A stretch of DNA of 12,218 bases from an uncultured Clostridium sp. (GCA_947568605.1 CANOPV010000009.1:1-12218), one strand, 5' to 3'; shown: positions 1 to 7,764, numbered from the stretch's first letter. A program made the numbers and translations. The notes: generated by a model from the letters alone, not told the origin.

Positions 1-10
1 TCCTTAAATA

Positions 11-96
11 ATGGAGGTGGCACGAAGTGCCAGAGGGTTTTAATGAAAATGTCAAAAAAATAATTTTAAGCCGAAGAAAGCGTAGCAAATTTCACT
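11..96. repeat. Fragment of the long foldback repeat family
   Basis: No gene lies in positions 1-126. The stretch carries a short perfect palindrome (TGGCAC-GAA-GTGCCA, 18-32). Further on, the reverse complement contains CTTCGGCTTAAAATTATTTT, the same block as the left arm of the copy at 7301-7320, preceded by a GCTACGC block also present near 11332. It therefore looks like a truncated or diverged copy of the dispersed element, in opposite orientation to those at 3022 and 7284. Confidence 0.6.
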
Positions 97-121
97 AAAA
101 AATAATTCAGTAACTTGAATT
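97..121 (-). terminator. Probable intrinsic terminator of the gerA-type gene
   Basis: Read on the minus strand, AATTCA, a 6-nt loop and TGAATT form a 6-bp hairpin (104-121), followed by a T-rich stretch (complement of the A-run at 97-103). It lies just past the stop codon of the minus-strand gene. The stem is short and AT-rich, so strength is uncertain. Confidence 0.45.
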
Positions 122-126
122 GTATT

Positions 127-1833
127 TTAAAATTCGTGTTTCCATTTAATGCTAATTGAATCTTCTTTTCTTACTCTTTCAGGGTTAAGAGCATCCATTC
201 TTTTCTCTTTTTTCCATATAGGCTTCATAAAATACTCATTACCATTTTTATTAGATACAGGAACATAAGGAGATAAATAAGGAACTCCAAATGACTGTAA
301 GTGGCATAAAACTGCAAAATGTAAAAATAAACCTAAACTAATACCCAAAAAACCACCAAAATATCCTAGAAGTATATACATAAAACGAGAAATCCTAAAA
401 TGAAAACTCAATGAAAAATCTGGCATTGTAAAAGAAGATATTCCAGTTATAGCAACAATTATAATTAAAATTGGGCTAACAATATTTGCACTAACAGCAG
501 CATCACTCAAAATAAGACCACCAATAATACTTATAGTCTGTCCCAATGGAAAAGGAACCCTAATTCCTGCTTCTCTAATTAATTCCAATGATAATTCCAT
601 TAATAAAAGCTCAACAAAAATAGGAAAAGGAACATTATTTCTTGAAGCAACAATAGAAAGTAGTAATTCAGTAGGTATTAATTCTTGATGAAAATTAGTA
701 ATAGCCATATAAAGTCCAGGTAAAAGTAGAGCAATAATTAAACCAATTAGCCTAATAAACTTTAATAAGTTTGAAAACTTGTAATGTAAATTATTATCCT
801 CAGTAGAATACATAAAATCAAAAAATGTACCAGGTGCAATAAGAGTATAAGGACTTCCATTTACTATTATTAAAACTCTTCCTTCAAGAAGATATGTTGC
901 TGCCTTATCAGGACGTTCAGTAGCAATTAATTGTGGTAGTGAAGATGTTGGATTATCTATAATCAATTGTTCTAATTGACCAGAAGAAATAAGATAATCA
1001 ATACTTAAATTATTAATTCTATATTTAACCTCTGAAATTAAATCTTTATTAGTTAAATTATTGATATAACAAATTGCACATTTTGTTTTAGTAATTGTAC
1101 CGACGCTTGTAGATTCTATAATCAAATTTTCATTATTAACTAATCTACGAATTAAAGAAGTATTTGTACGAATGCTTTCAATAAAAGATTCTTGAGAACC
1201 ACGAATTACGGTTTCATTTTGAGAAGAAGCAATACTTCTTTTATCAAACTTTTTAATATCAGTAACAAACGCTATATTTAAAGTATCAACAAAAAGAGCA
1301 CACGAACCCATATTAATATCTTCAAAAACATCTTCAAAAGATTCACATTTTTTCAAATCATTTTGAGGCATTAAAGTAGAATAAATATAATCAGACAAAT
1401 TAAATTTTTTTATTCTTTTTACACTAATGTTATTTGAAATAGCAGTTGAAACTACTTCACTTGGTTTATCATAAGTATTAGATTGATTTTTTAACATTAA
1501 AGGGTCTAATATAAAATGATTTATAGAATCCGAATTGACTAAACCATCAATATAAAGCAAAAATGCAGAATACTGTTTATCTCTTGCCGTTAAATAAAAT
1601 TCTCTTATTTTTATATCACTATTTATAAGAACATTATATTTAGATTTAACATATTCTAAATTTACACTAAGACTATTATAAATAGATTGCTTTATATCTT
1701 GTAAAGGCTCTAATGTAGCATCCATAACATCTTCATTATTATTTTCTAATGGATGTTCGTTTAAATCAAATTCATATTTTTTTATCTCTTGATAACTAAA
1801 TAATTGTTTTATAAAATTTTTAAAATTATCCAT
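127..1833 (-). CDS. gerA: GerA/GerAA-type spore germinant receptor subunit A
   Basis: The 568-residue product matches the A subunit of GerA-family germinant receptors, inner spore membrane proteins that sense nutrients and trigger germination. Residues 1-345 are a soluble N-terminal region containing the family-typical stretch near 198-222 (KRS, then ETVIRGSQESF). From about 355 there are five or six hydrophobic segments (roughly 357-378, 402-418, 433-460 and 485-511) with the hallmark motifs REAGIRVPFPLGQ (420-432) and SPILIIIVAITGISSF (453-468). The length is normal for the family. The ATG at 1833 is preceded by GGAG at a spacing of 6. GerB and GerC partner genes, if present, would lie beyond the left edge. 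The upstream region shows no clear sigma-G promoter. The family is secure; the ligand cannot be told. Confidence 0.93.
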   Translation of the reverse strand: MDNFKNFIKQLFSYQEIKKYEFDLNEHPLENNNEDVMDATLEPLQDIKQSIYNSLSVNLEYVKSKYNVLINSDIKIREFYLTARDKQYSAFLLYIDGLVNSDSINHFILDPLMLKNQSNTYDKPSEVVSTAISNNISVKRIKKFNLSDYIYSTLMPQNDLKKCESFEDVFEDINMGSCALFVDTLNIAFVTDIKKFDKRSIASSQNETVIRGSQESFIESIRTNTSLIRRLVNNENLIIESTSVGTITKTKCAICYINNLTNKDLISEVKYRINNLSIDYLISSGQLEQLIIDNPTSSLPQLIATERPDKAATYLLEGRVLIIVNGSPYTLIAPGTFFDFMYSTEDNNLHYKFSNLLKFIRLIGLIIALLLPGLYMAITNFHQELIPTELLLSIVASRNNVPFPIFVELLLMELSLELIREAGIRVPFPLGQTISIIGGLILSDAAVSANIVSPILIIIVAITGISSFTMPDFSLSFHFRISRFMYILLGYFGGFLGISLGLFLHFAVLCHLQSFGVPYLSPYVPVSNKNGNEYFMKPIWKKEKRMDALNPERVRKEDSISIKWKHEF

Positions 1834-1943
1834 AATAACTCCAATCTTATAAATATATTTTTAACAGAAAAGGAAAAAATATGTATAAAAATCATTACAT
1901 TAAATTTTATTATAAACAAATAATAAAATTAAATTATTTTATA

Positions 1944-2141
1944 TGAAATTCACAAGTTTTAAATAGTCTTGTCCTGCAACGGTTATGAATATTTATTTTT
2001 TTCTTGTTCTTTGCTGTCGCAATCAAAGATTGCTCCACTCGCCTAGGGTCTTGCCACTCGGGGAGCCTCCCTGCGCAGAACTTGAAAAAAATAAATATTA
2101 ACAACCTGAGCGGACTTTAAATTTTTAGTCTGTGAATTTCA
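1944..2141. repeat. 198-bp long imperfect palindrome (foldback)
   Basis: This region fills most of the gap between the divergent gerA-type and exchanger genes. The outer arms TGAAATTCACA (1944-1954) and TGTGAATTTCA (2131-2141) pair perfectly. An inner pair, 1988-2003 with 2084-2099, is a perfect 16-bp match. The central part (about 2015-2080) is far more GC-rich than the surroundings. Its sequence differs from the 7284/11288 family, though the layout (AT-rich arms, GC-rich core) is the same. It ends 4 bp before the exchanger's ribosome binding site, so it would be transcribed as a large leader hairpin if the promoter lies upstream. Confidence 0.8.
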
Positions 2142-2157
2142 ATACAAGGAGAAAAAA

Positions 2158-2997
2158 ATGAATTTATTTTTTGAAATTATAAAATTTGTAACATATTCAT
2201 TAATAATAGTATTTATATCAAAAAGTATATTAGTGCCAATTTTAAGAAAACTTGCAAAATCATTAAACCTAAAATCAAAAACAATAGGAAGCATAACAGG
2301 CATATCAACCTCAATGCCAGAACTTTTAAGTGTATCATTTTCAGCAATAATAGGATTAATAGACACAAGTATATACAATATAATAAGCTCAAACTTCATA
2401 AACTTAATATTATATATTTTAGCCATAACATTAAATAAAAATACAGACAAACTAAAAAATAAAGCATTAAAGGGAGATTTATTAATATCAATATTAACAA
2501 TAATAATACCATTTATAATATTAAAAATTAATATAGACTTAAATTTAAAAATAATACCATTATTTTTATTATTATTCATATTATTTTATACAATAAATAA
2601 GTGTTCACACAGTATATATTTAAGACAATATGAAGAAAATGAAAATGAAAAACATAAAGAAACAAAGAATATAAGGAAGGCAAAAATAATTTTTAAATAC
2701 ACAATTTATTTAATATTAATAGCATCATTATTATTCATATTTGGAAATTTATTAAGTGGTGTAGTAGAAAAATTAAGTTTATTATTTAATATACCACAAG
2801 CAATATTAGGAGTAGCATTAGGATTTGTAACCAGTATACCAGAAATAATAACATTTTTTGAATCACAAAAATACAACAATAAAAATGATGAAGAAATGGA
2901 AGGAGTAATAGAAACAACAAATAATCTATTAACATCAAATTTATTAAACTTATGTATAATACAATCAGTAGGAATATTAATAATAAATGTAATATGA
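2158..2997 (+). CDS. Divergent CaCA-family (sodium/calcium exchanger-like) membrane protein
   Basis: The 279-residue, very hydrophobic protein has two inverted alpha-repeat-like segments characteristic of Ca2+:cation antiporters. Alpha-1 is near 44-83 (TSMPEL at 51-56, then an SSNFIN end) and alpha-2 near 216-264 (TSIPEI at 225-230, then LTSNLLN). The conserved TS-x-PE motif is present in both. The usual GN pair of alpha-1 reads YN here, and the protein is somewhat short for bacterial exchangers of about 320 residues. A charged cytoplasmic loop (157-177, rich in E, N and K) separates the halves. The ATG follows AAGGAG (2146-2151) with spacing 6. It probably moves a cation across the cytoplasmic membrane, but substrate is unknown and the divergence makes transport activity an inference. 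Confidence 0.75.
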   Translation: MNLFFEIIKFVTYSLIIVFISKSILVPILRKLAKSLNLKSKTIGSITGISTSMPELLSVSFSAIIGLIDTSIYNIISSNFINLILYILAITLNKNTDKLKNKALKGDLLISILTIIIPFIILKINIDLNLKIIPLFLLLFILFYTINKCSHSIYLRQYEENENEKHKETKNIRKAKIIFKYTIYLILIASLLFIFGNLLSGVVEKLSLLFNIPQAILGVALGFVTSIPEIITFFESQKYNNKNDEEMEGVIETTNNLLTSNLLNLCIIQSVGILIINVI

Positions 2998-3014
2998 GAA
3001 AGTTTTGCTTTTTT
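2998..3014 (+). terminator. Weak candidate terminator after the exchanger gene
   Basis: AAAG-TTTTG-CTTT followed by more T residues lies directly after the stop codon. The stem is only about 4-5 bp, so this is a weak call. The following 3015-3236 stretch holds a foldback fragment and the promoter of the next gene. Confidence 0.3.
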
Positions 3015-3021
3015 ATTCTAT

Positions 3022-3069
3022 AATTTTTCGTTAAAATTATTTTTTTAACATTTTAAACGCCTTACTGGT
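3022..3069. repeat. Left-arm fragment of the long foldback repeat
   Basis: Positions 3031-3069 are identical over 39 nt to 7308-7346 in the complete copy upstream of yaaL, and 3022-3048 match 12172-12198 with a single mismatch. Only one arm is present. After 3069 the sequence departs from the family, so this is a truncated copy. Confidence 0.8.
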
Positions 3070-3178
3070 AGGATGATGATAAAATAATTTATTAAATATA
3101 AAAAACGCTGTTATGTAAAAATAAAAATTAATTAAAAAATTTTGTAAAATAAGAGATTAACAAAAATACCCAAATTTA

Positions 3179-3207
3179 TTGACATTTTTCATAAAAACCT
3201 ATATACT
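3179..3207 (+). promoter_or_regulatory. Sigma-A-type promoter for the SH3-domain gene
   Basis: TTGACA (3179-3184) and TATACT (3202-3207) are separated by 17 nt, about 30 nt upstream of the start codon. This is a near-consensus vegetative promoter. Confidence 0.75.
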
Positions 3208-3236
3208 AAAAACATCAAGTAAAAAGGAGAATTTTT

Positions 3237-3830
3237 ATGAAAATAGTAAAAAAAGTAGCAATTATATTATTTATAGCACTTTTTTGTATAATGTGTACAA
3301 AAATTATAAGTATAGCAGCAACAGCAACAATAATAACAGAAACACTTAGACTAAGAAAAGAACCAACGACAGATTCAAAAATAGTAGACTTAATTTCAGA
3401 AGACGAAAAAGTAGAAATAATAGAAGCAAATGTAGGAGACGACAAAAACTGGTATAAAGTTAAGTATAAAGGAAATACAGGATATGTATATGGAAGATAC
3501 ATCGAAGTAAATAATAATACATCAAATTCTAATACAAACACAACAATACCAAACAATAACACAACAAATAATAATATTACAACCACACCAAACACCAATA
3601 ATAATACAGAACAAAATAACGTTACAAACACCACAACAAATGAAAATAACACTGTAAATAATAATCTTACAAATACAGCAGTTTCAGAAAATAATGAAAA
3701 TACAAATAATAACGTAGAAAATAACACACCAACAGAAAATATAAATGAAGAAAATAACAATGTAGGGGTTCGGGGCACCGAACCCAGAAAACAACGAAAA
3801 TACAGTTCCTGTAAGTGCGGAAACAATTGA
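3237..3830 (+). CDS. Secreted SH3b-domain protein, truncated by a frameshift
   Basis: The open frame encodes 197 residues. Residues 1-28 look like a signal peptide or membrane anchor, with a charged start (MKIVKK), a hydrophobic core and a SIAA end. Residues 30-91 form a bacterial SH3 domain, with LRLRKEPTTDS, then WYKVKYKGNTGYVYGRYI. Residues 92-175 are a low-complexity Asn/Thr/Glu linker. At residue 176 the frame enters an inserted palindrome and ends after 22 foreign residues (RKQRKYSSCKCGNN end). The missing second SH3 domain is encoded in another frame up to 4014. SH3b proteins usually bind cell-wall peptides at the cell surface. The ATG has AAGGAG (3224-3229) at spacing 7. The truncated product may still be secreted with one SH3 domain. 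Confidence 0.8.
   Translation: MKIVKKVAIILFIALFCIMCTKIISIAATATIITETLRLRKEPTTDSKIVDLISEDEKVEIIEANVGDDKNWYKVKYKGNTGYVYGRYIEVNNNTSNSNTNTTIPNNNTTNNNITTTPNTNNNTEQNNVTNTTTNENNTVNNNLTNTAVSENNENTNNNVENNTPTENINEENNNVGVRGTEPRKQRKYSSCKCGNN
3761..3786. repeat. Short GC-rich palindrome inserted in the SH3-protein linker
   Basis: TGTAGGGG is followed by a perfect 8-bp hairpin: GGGTTCGG (3766-3773), loop GGCA, CCGAACCC (3778-3785). It is far more GC-rich than the Asn/Thr-coding DNA around it. Removing 3762-3786 (25 bp, equal to 1 modulo 3) rejoins AAT to GAA and restores one frame across the linker. It belongs with the palindromes at 5190, 8738, 11583 and 11634. Confidence 0.85.
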
Positions 3831-4014
3831 AATAAACACATATAAAACAGTAAATGAACAAACAGAAATTTATATATTACCATTAATAAATGCAAGTAAA
3901 ATACATACAATAGAGCCAAATAAACAAATATATATAATACAAATTTTAAATGGATGGGCGTATGTAAATTCAGAAAATAACTATGGATGGATAAGATGCA
4001 ATGAATTAAATTAA
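3787..4014 (+). pseudogene. Out-of-frame second SH3 domain of the preceding protein
   Basis: In the frame one base ahead of the upstream gene, a continuous translation runs to TAA at 4012-4014: ENNENTVPVSAETIEINTYK at the start, then a segment ending NGWAYVNSENNYGWIRCNEL. The W-A-Y-V and YGWI-x-C pattern fits an SH3b fold. It has no start codon or ribosome binding site of its own. It continues the Asn/Glu-rich linker style, so it is best read as the original C-terminal half, cut off by the 25-bp palindrome. Confidence 0.8.
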
Positions 4015-4046
4015 GTAATTGTAATGTTAAAATTACTTAATATTTT
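4010..4046 (+). terminator. Hairpin after the SH3-protein region
   Basis: ATTAAGTAATT (4010-4020) and AATTACTTAAT (4031-4041) pair perfectly over 11 bp around a 10-nt loop, followed only by ATTTT then GGGGG. The stem overlaps the stop codon of the SH3 remnant. The T-run is short, so termination may be partial and comEC could be read through from the SH3 promoter. Confidence 0.5.
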
Positions 4047-4070
4047 GGGGGCAATTAAAAAGGAGAAAAA

Positions 4071-6500
4071 GTGAAAAGACCAATTTTAATTGCAGTTATA
4101 GGATATATAATAGGAATAATATGGGGGTTATATTTAAAAATAAATATAATCCCCATAATTTTTATTTTATTAATATCTATACCTATAACATATAAAATAA
4201 ATAAACAAAAAATAAAACCATATAAAAACATAATAATACTAATAGCAATAACAGCAATAATCTCAAACATTCAGATTACATACTTAAATAAAAAATACAA
4301 TACAATGTATATAAAAAACCAAGAATACAAAGTTATTGCGACAGTAGTAAGTAATACACAAGAAAAAGAATACAAAAACACATCTAAAATCAAGATAGAA
4401 AGCATAAATGGAAATAAAAAATATGCAAATACACATCTATTATTGAATGTCAAAAAAAATAAAGCCAAATTACAATATGGAGACAAAATAAGTTTTAATG
4501 GAACATATATAGAACCTACAACAAGAAGAAACTATAAAGGTTTCGACTATAAAGAATACTTAAAAACAATAAAAATATATGGAAGTTTTACACCAGAAAC
4601 AGAAATAAAAATAATAAAGAAAGATAATGTAAACATTATATCAAAAGCAATTTTTAATATAAAAGAAAAAATAACTTCAAATGTAAATAAATCATTAGAA
4701 GAAGAAACAAAAAATCTTTGTTTAGGAATACTATTAGGAGATACCCAAAATATTAATGACGATTTAAAAGAAGATTTTAAAACAGGCAATCTATACCATA
4801 TTTTAGCCGTATCAGGAACACATATATCATATTTAATAATAGGAGCAACATTTATATTAGAAAAAAGTAAAATAAATAAAAAAATCTCAAAAATATTAAC
4901 AATTCTAATATTAATATTTTTTATGATATTAACAGGTTTATCTCAATCAGTCGTAAGAGCAGGGATAATGGGAATTATATTAATCAGTGCCAGTCTTTTT
5001 TGTAGAAAATTAGATATAGTAACAAGCATAAGTTTATCACTATTAATATCATTAATAAATAATCCATTTTCAATAAATAATAATGGACTATTACTTTCGT
5101 ACGGAGGAACAATAGGAATTGTTTTATTTGAAAAGAAAATAGAAAAATTATGCTTGACTATAAATATTTACAAAACAGTAGAAAAGCATAGGGGCATAAC
5201 GCTTAAAGGGAATACCCGTAAGACGCGACACTGTGCCCTTTATTCTAAATTAAAAAATCTAATAATATCAATGTTATCTGTAACAATTTCAGCGCAAATT
5301 ATAATATTACCAATAATGATGTTAAAATTTAATACAATATCTTTCACATTTTTTATTTCCAATATTCTAGCAGGATTTTTAATAGGAATAATAATAATAT
5401 TTGGATATATGTTAATAATGTTAGGTTTAATTTCAATAAATTTAGCCAAATACGGATTTCTACTCTATAATTTTATTCTAAAAATATTTATATTCATAGT
5501 TAAAATTTGTTCTAAATTACCATTTTCAAAAGTCTATATAACCACACCAAATATATTTTTAATAATAATTTATTATGCGATAATAGTATCACTAAGATTT
5601 TCAATTTTAAAGAAAGATACAATTAAAAAGCATTATAAAAAAATAATAGAAGTTTTGTTAATTATAATTTTGATATTTAATCTAATAAAAATATTACCAA
5701 GCGATTTGAAGATTTATTTTATAGATGTAGGTCAAGGAGATAGCACATTAATAGTAACACCAAAAAATAAAAAAATATTAATAGATAGTGGAGGTAGTAA
5801 ATTAAAAGAAAGTTTTGATGTAGGAGAAAGTACCTTAGTTCCATATTTATTAAATAGAGGTATAAACAAGTTAGATTATATAATAATTTCACATTTCGAC
5901 GCTGACCATTGCAATGGTTTTATTGCTGTTTTAGATAAAATAAAAGTAGGAAAAGTTATTATATCAAAACAAGCAGAAATTTGTAGTGAATATGAAACAA
6001 TAATAAATATTATAAAAGAAAAAAATATACCAGTACAAATCGTAAAAAAAGGGGATAAAATTCAATTTGATAAATATGTATATATCGATATTCTATATCC
6101 AACTAAAAATTTAAAATTTAATGATATAAACAACAATTCAATAGTATGTAAATTAATATATGGAAAATTTAGTATGTTATTTACAGGAGATGTAGAAAAA
6201 GAAGCAGAAGATGAAATATTAAGTTTATATAAAAATACTAATATATTAAATGTAACTATATTAAAAGCAGGACATCACGGGTCAAAAACGTCATCTACTG
6301 AAAAATTTTTAGAAGCGGTAAAACCAAAAATAGTATTAATAGGAGTAGGAGAAAATAACACATTTGGACATCCATCAGAACAAGTAATAAAAAATTTAGA
6401 AAAATGCGGAGCACAAATATTTAGAACAGACTTGAATGGAGAAATTATCATAAAAGTAAATAACCAAGGAAAAATTTTGATAAATAAAATGTTGAATTAA
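4071..6500 (+). CDS. comEC: ComEC/Rec2-family DNA uptake channel
   Basis: The 809-residue product has the full ComEC architecture: N-terminal membrane segments (1-65), a soluble DUF4131-like region (about 90-190), a multi-spanning Competence domain (about 205-540, with LYHILAVSGTHIS at 241-253), and a C-terminal metallo-beta-lactamase-like domain (about 545-809). The last carries DVGQGDS (552-558), HFDADH (608-613), LFTGD (703-707), AGHHGS (733-738) and GHPSE (766-770). ComEC forms the membrane channel for single-stranded DNA in natural transformation, and the metallo domain is thought to degrade the other strand. The GTG start follows AGGAG (4061-4065) at spacing 5. A 57-bp repeat is read in frame as residues 373-391 between membrane segments. 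No comEA or other competence genes are in view. Confidence 0.95.
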   Translation: MKRPILIAVIGYIIGIIWGLYLKINIIPIIFILLISIPITYKINKQKIKPYKNIIILIAITAIISNIQITYLNKKYNTMYIKNQEYKVIATVVSNTQEKEYKNTSKIKIESINGNKKYANTHLLLNVKKNKAKLQYGDKISFNGTYIEPTTRRNYKGFDYKEYLKTIKIYGSFTPETEIKIIKKDNVNIISKAIFNIKEKITSNVNKSLEEETKNLCLGILLGDTQNINDDLKEDFKTGNLYHILAVSGTHISYLIIGATFILEKSKINKKISKILTILILIFFMILTGLSQSVVRAGIMGIILISASLFCRKLDIVTSISLSLLISLINNPFSINNNGLLLSYGGTIGIVLFEKKIEKLCLTINIYKTVEKHRGITLKGNTRKTRHCALYSKLKNLIISMLSVTISAQIIILPIMMLKFNTISFTFFISNILAGFLIGIIIIFGYMLIMLGLISINLAKYGFLLYNFILKIFIFIVKICSKLPFSKVYITTPNIFLIIIYYAIIVSLRFSILKKDTIKKHYKKIIEVLLIIILIFNLIKILPSDLKIYFIDVGQGDSTLIVTPKNKKILIDSGGSKLKESFDVGESTLVPYLLNRGINKLDYIIISHFDADHCNGFIAVLDKIKVGKVIISKQAEICSEYETIINIIKEKNIPVQIVKKGDKIQFDKYVYIDILYPTKNLKFNDINNNSIVCKLIYGKFSMLFTGDVEKEAEDEILSLYKNTNILNVTILKAGHHGSKTSSTEKFLEAVKPKIVLIGVGENNTFGHPSEQVIKNLEKCGAQIFRTDLNGEIIIKVNNQGKILINKMLN
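5187..5243. repeat. Short palindromic repeat read in frame inside comEC
   Basis: The stretch with AGGGGCATA, GGGAATACCCG and TGTGCCCTTT shares its order and spacing with the intergenic copy at 8740-8790 (AGGGGCACC, GGGAATACCCG, TGTACCCTTT). It is GC-rich against the AT-rich gene and encodes a basic, hydrophilic segment (HRGITLKGNTRKTRHCALY) between hydrophobic ones. The frame is kept, so the insert length is a multiple of three. Exact borders are uncertain by a few bases. Confidence 0.8.
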
Positions 6501-6546
6501 AAAATATTTGAAAGGAGAAATCAAAGGCAATAGTTATTAAATAAAG

Positions 6547-6573
6547 AAGAAAGAGATTTTGCTTTCTTTTTTT
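6547..6573 (+). terminator. Intrinsic terminator downstream of comEC
   Basis: AAGAAAG (6547-6553), an 8-nt loop and CTTTCTT (6562-6568) form the stem, continuing into a run of seven T (6567-6573). It separates comEC from the BofC-like gene. Confidence 0.65.
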
Positions 6574-6603
6574 GAATAATTAATGTAAAAAATGTAAATA
6601 CTA
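6573..6603 (+). promoter_or_regulatory. Candidate sigma-G (forespore) promoter
   Basis: TGAATA (6573-6578) matches the sigma-G -35 consensus. AATACTA (6597-6603) matches the -10 consensus CATACTA at six of seven positions, with an 18-nt spacer. It lies 37 nt upstream of the BofC-like start codon. In Bacillus subtilis bofC is transcribed in the forespore by sigma-G, so promoter and product agree. This is a match by eye. Confidence 0.6.
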
Positions 6604-6639
6604 CAAAAAATGGATAAAATATGAAAAGGAATGAAATTT

Positions 6640-7242
6640 ATGAGTAAAAAAACATTAATTATTCTCTTAATAATAGGAATAATAGTATTTTCCATACTTA
6701 CGGGAATGTATATATATAAAATATCAAATAAAAAACAAGAAAACAATTATTATGTAAAAAGAATGTATGATAGTCAAAACATACCAAAAGAAGAAAATAC
6801 ATTAAAAATAGAAAATGAGAGTATAAATGCAAATTCATCAGAAGAAAAAATAACGCCAAACACAAAATTAGTATTAAGAAAATATTATGAAAAATGTGGT
6901 CATAGTGTAAATGAATATGTAGAATTACCAGCAGAATTAATAAATCTAACAAAGGAAGAATTATCTGAACAATACAAAGATTGGGAAATATATGTATTTT
7001 CAGAAAAAGAAGTAATACTCATAAAAACAATAAACGATAATTGTAATCAGCATTATAAATTAAAAGAATTAGATGGATATATTGCAGTATATAAAATAAA
7101 TAAAGATGGAAAAGAAGAATTACAAGAAAAAACATCAATATCAACTAGATATTTAACTCAAACGGATATATCGCATTTAAAAAGTGAAATAGAGATATAT
7201 GGAACAGAGAATTTAAACAAATATTTAGAAGACTTTGAATAA
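6640..7242 (+). CDS. BofC-like forespore regulator with membrane anchor
   Basis: The 200-residue product starts with one membrane segment (about 5-25), then a charged spacer, then a globular part. Residues about 85-200 resemble the BofC fold: TKLVLRKYYEKCGH, LTKEELSEQYKDWEIY, a GYIAVYKI strand, and a C-terminal half with TQTDISHLKSEIEIYGTENL. In Bacillus BofC acts in the forespore and inhibits the SpoIVB protease that leads to pro-sigma-K processing. An upstream in-frame ATG at 6631 abuts AAAAGGA (6624-6630) and cannot be used well. The ATG at 6640 has a 9-nt spacing and is preferred. A sigma-G-like promoter precedes it, and yaaL-bofA follows. The family call rests on pattern similarity, so it is moderately sure. 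Confidence 0.65.
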   Translation: MSKKTLIILLIIGIIVFSILTGMYIYKISNKKQENNYYVKRMYDSQNIPKEENTLKIENESINANSSEEKITPNTKLVLRKYYEKCGHSVNEYVELPAELINLTKEELSEQYKDWEIYVFSEKEVILIKTINDNCNQHYKLKELDGYIAVYKINKDGKEELQEKTSISTRYLTQTDISHLKSEIEIYGTENLNKYLEDFE

Positions 7243-7283
7243 ATAACGTTTTTTATTAATATAATTGTAATAATTAAGTTTTG

Positions 7284-7447
7284 CAATTATGCTCCGCTTG
7301 CTTCGGCTTAAAATTATTTTTTTAACATTTTAAACGCCTTACTGGTCGGCTTCGCCTCCCAAACTGCGCGTCGTTAAAATGTTAAAAATAATAATTTTCG
7401 CCTCACGCTTCGCTTTAAATATTTTTAAATATTTTAGCGAAGAATTG
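7284..7447. repeat. Complete copy of the long foldback repeat
   Basis: The ends are CAATTA (7284-7289) and GAATTG (7442-7447). A 15-bp perfect inner stem joins TTTTTAACATTTTAA (7319-7333) to TTAAAATGTTAAAAA (7374-7388), with a GC-rich core between. Positions 7384-7413 are identical over 30 nt to 11425-11454. Positions 7419-7447 are the exact reverse complement of 11288-11316 over 29 nt. It fills the gap between the BofC-like gene and yaaL. It codes for no protein that I can recognise. Confidence 0.85.
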
Positions 7448-7485
7448 TAAAATAAATAAATAAAAAAACAAATAGGAGTGTGTTT

Positions 7486-7764
7486 ATGAAATTTGAACAA
7501 TATTCAAGAGAAACTACAATAACTGAAAAAAATCAAAAAGATTATGAAAAAGACCTAGTAAGAAGTATAATACTAACTAGAAATAACTTAGAAGTCGCAA
7601 ATAGAAACTACGAATATGCAGAAGGCGAACTAATAGATTATTATCTATATAAAATAAAAGCAGAAAAAGCAAAATATAATTATCTATTAAGAAAAGCAAA
7701 ACAAAATGGTATAATACTAGACTTCATAAAAGATTTAGAAATAGAAGACACAAAAGTTGTATAA
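7486..7764 (+). CDS. yaaL: YaaL-like DUF2508 family protein
   Basis: The 92-residue soluble protein is mostly helical and charged. It has the DUF2508 layout: an N-terminal helical region, then ELIDYYLYKIKAEKAKYNYL followed by LRKAKQNGI. The function is unknown in any organism to my knowledge. In Bacillus subtilis yaaL sits between recR and bofA, and here bofA follows after 60 bp, which strongly supports the call. The ATG at 7486 has AGGAG (7474-7478) at spacing 7. A GTG two codons upstream sits too close to the site to be used. No recR is seen upstream; a repeat lies there instead. Confidence 0.8.
   Translation: MKFEQYSRETTITEKNQKDYEKDLVRSIILTRNNLEVANRNYEYAEGELIDYYLYKIKAEKAKYNYLLRKAKQNGIILDFIKDLEIEDTKVV

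Noticed and set aside
1834..1943. Sigma-G promoter for the gerA-type gene
   Set aside because: On the minus strand a CATATTT is present, but no GNATR-type -35 lies 17-18 nt upstream.
3215..3919. Long minus-strand frame opposite the SH3-domain gene
   Set aside because: It is the mirror of an Asn/Thr-rich coding region, giving a Leu/Phe/Val-rich translation, and the plus strand has a promoter, ribosome binding site and SH3 domain.
6510..6535. GAAAGGAG after comEC as the start of a small gene
   Set aside because: No ATG, GTG or TTG lies at a usable distance and the frame soon hits stops. It may be a relic site.
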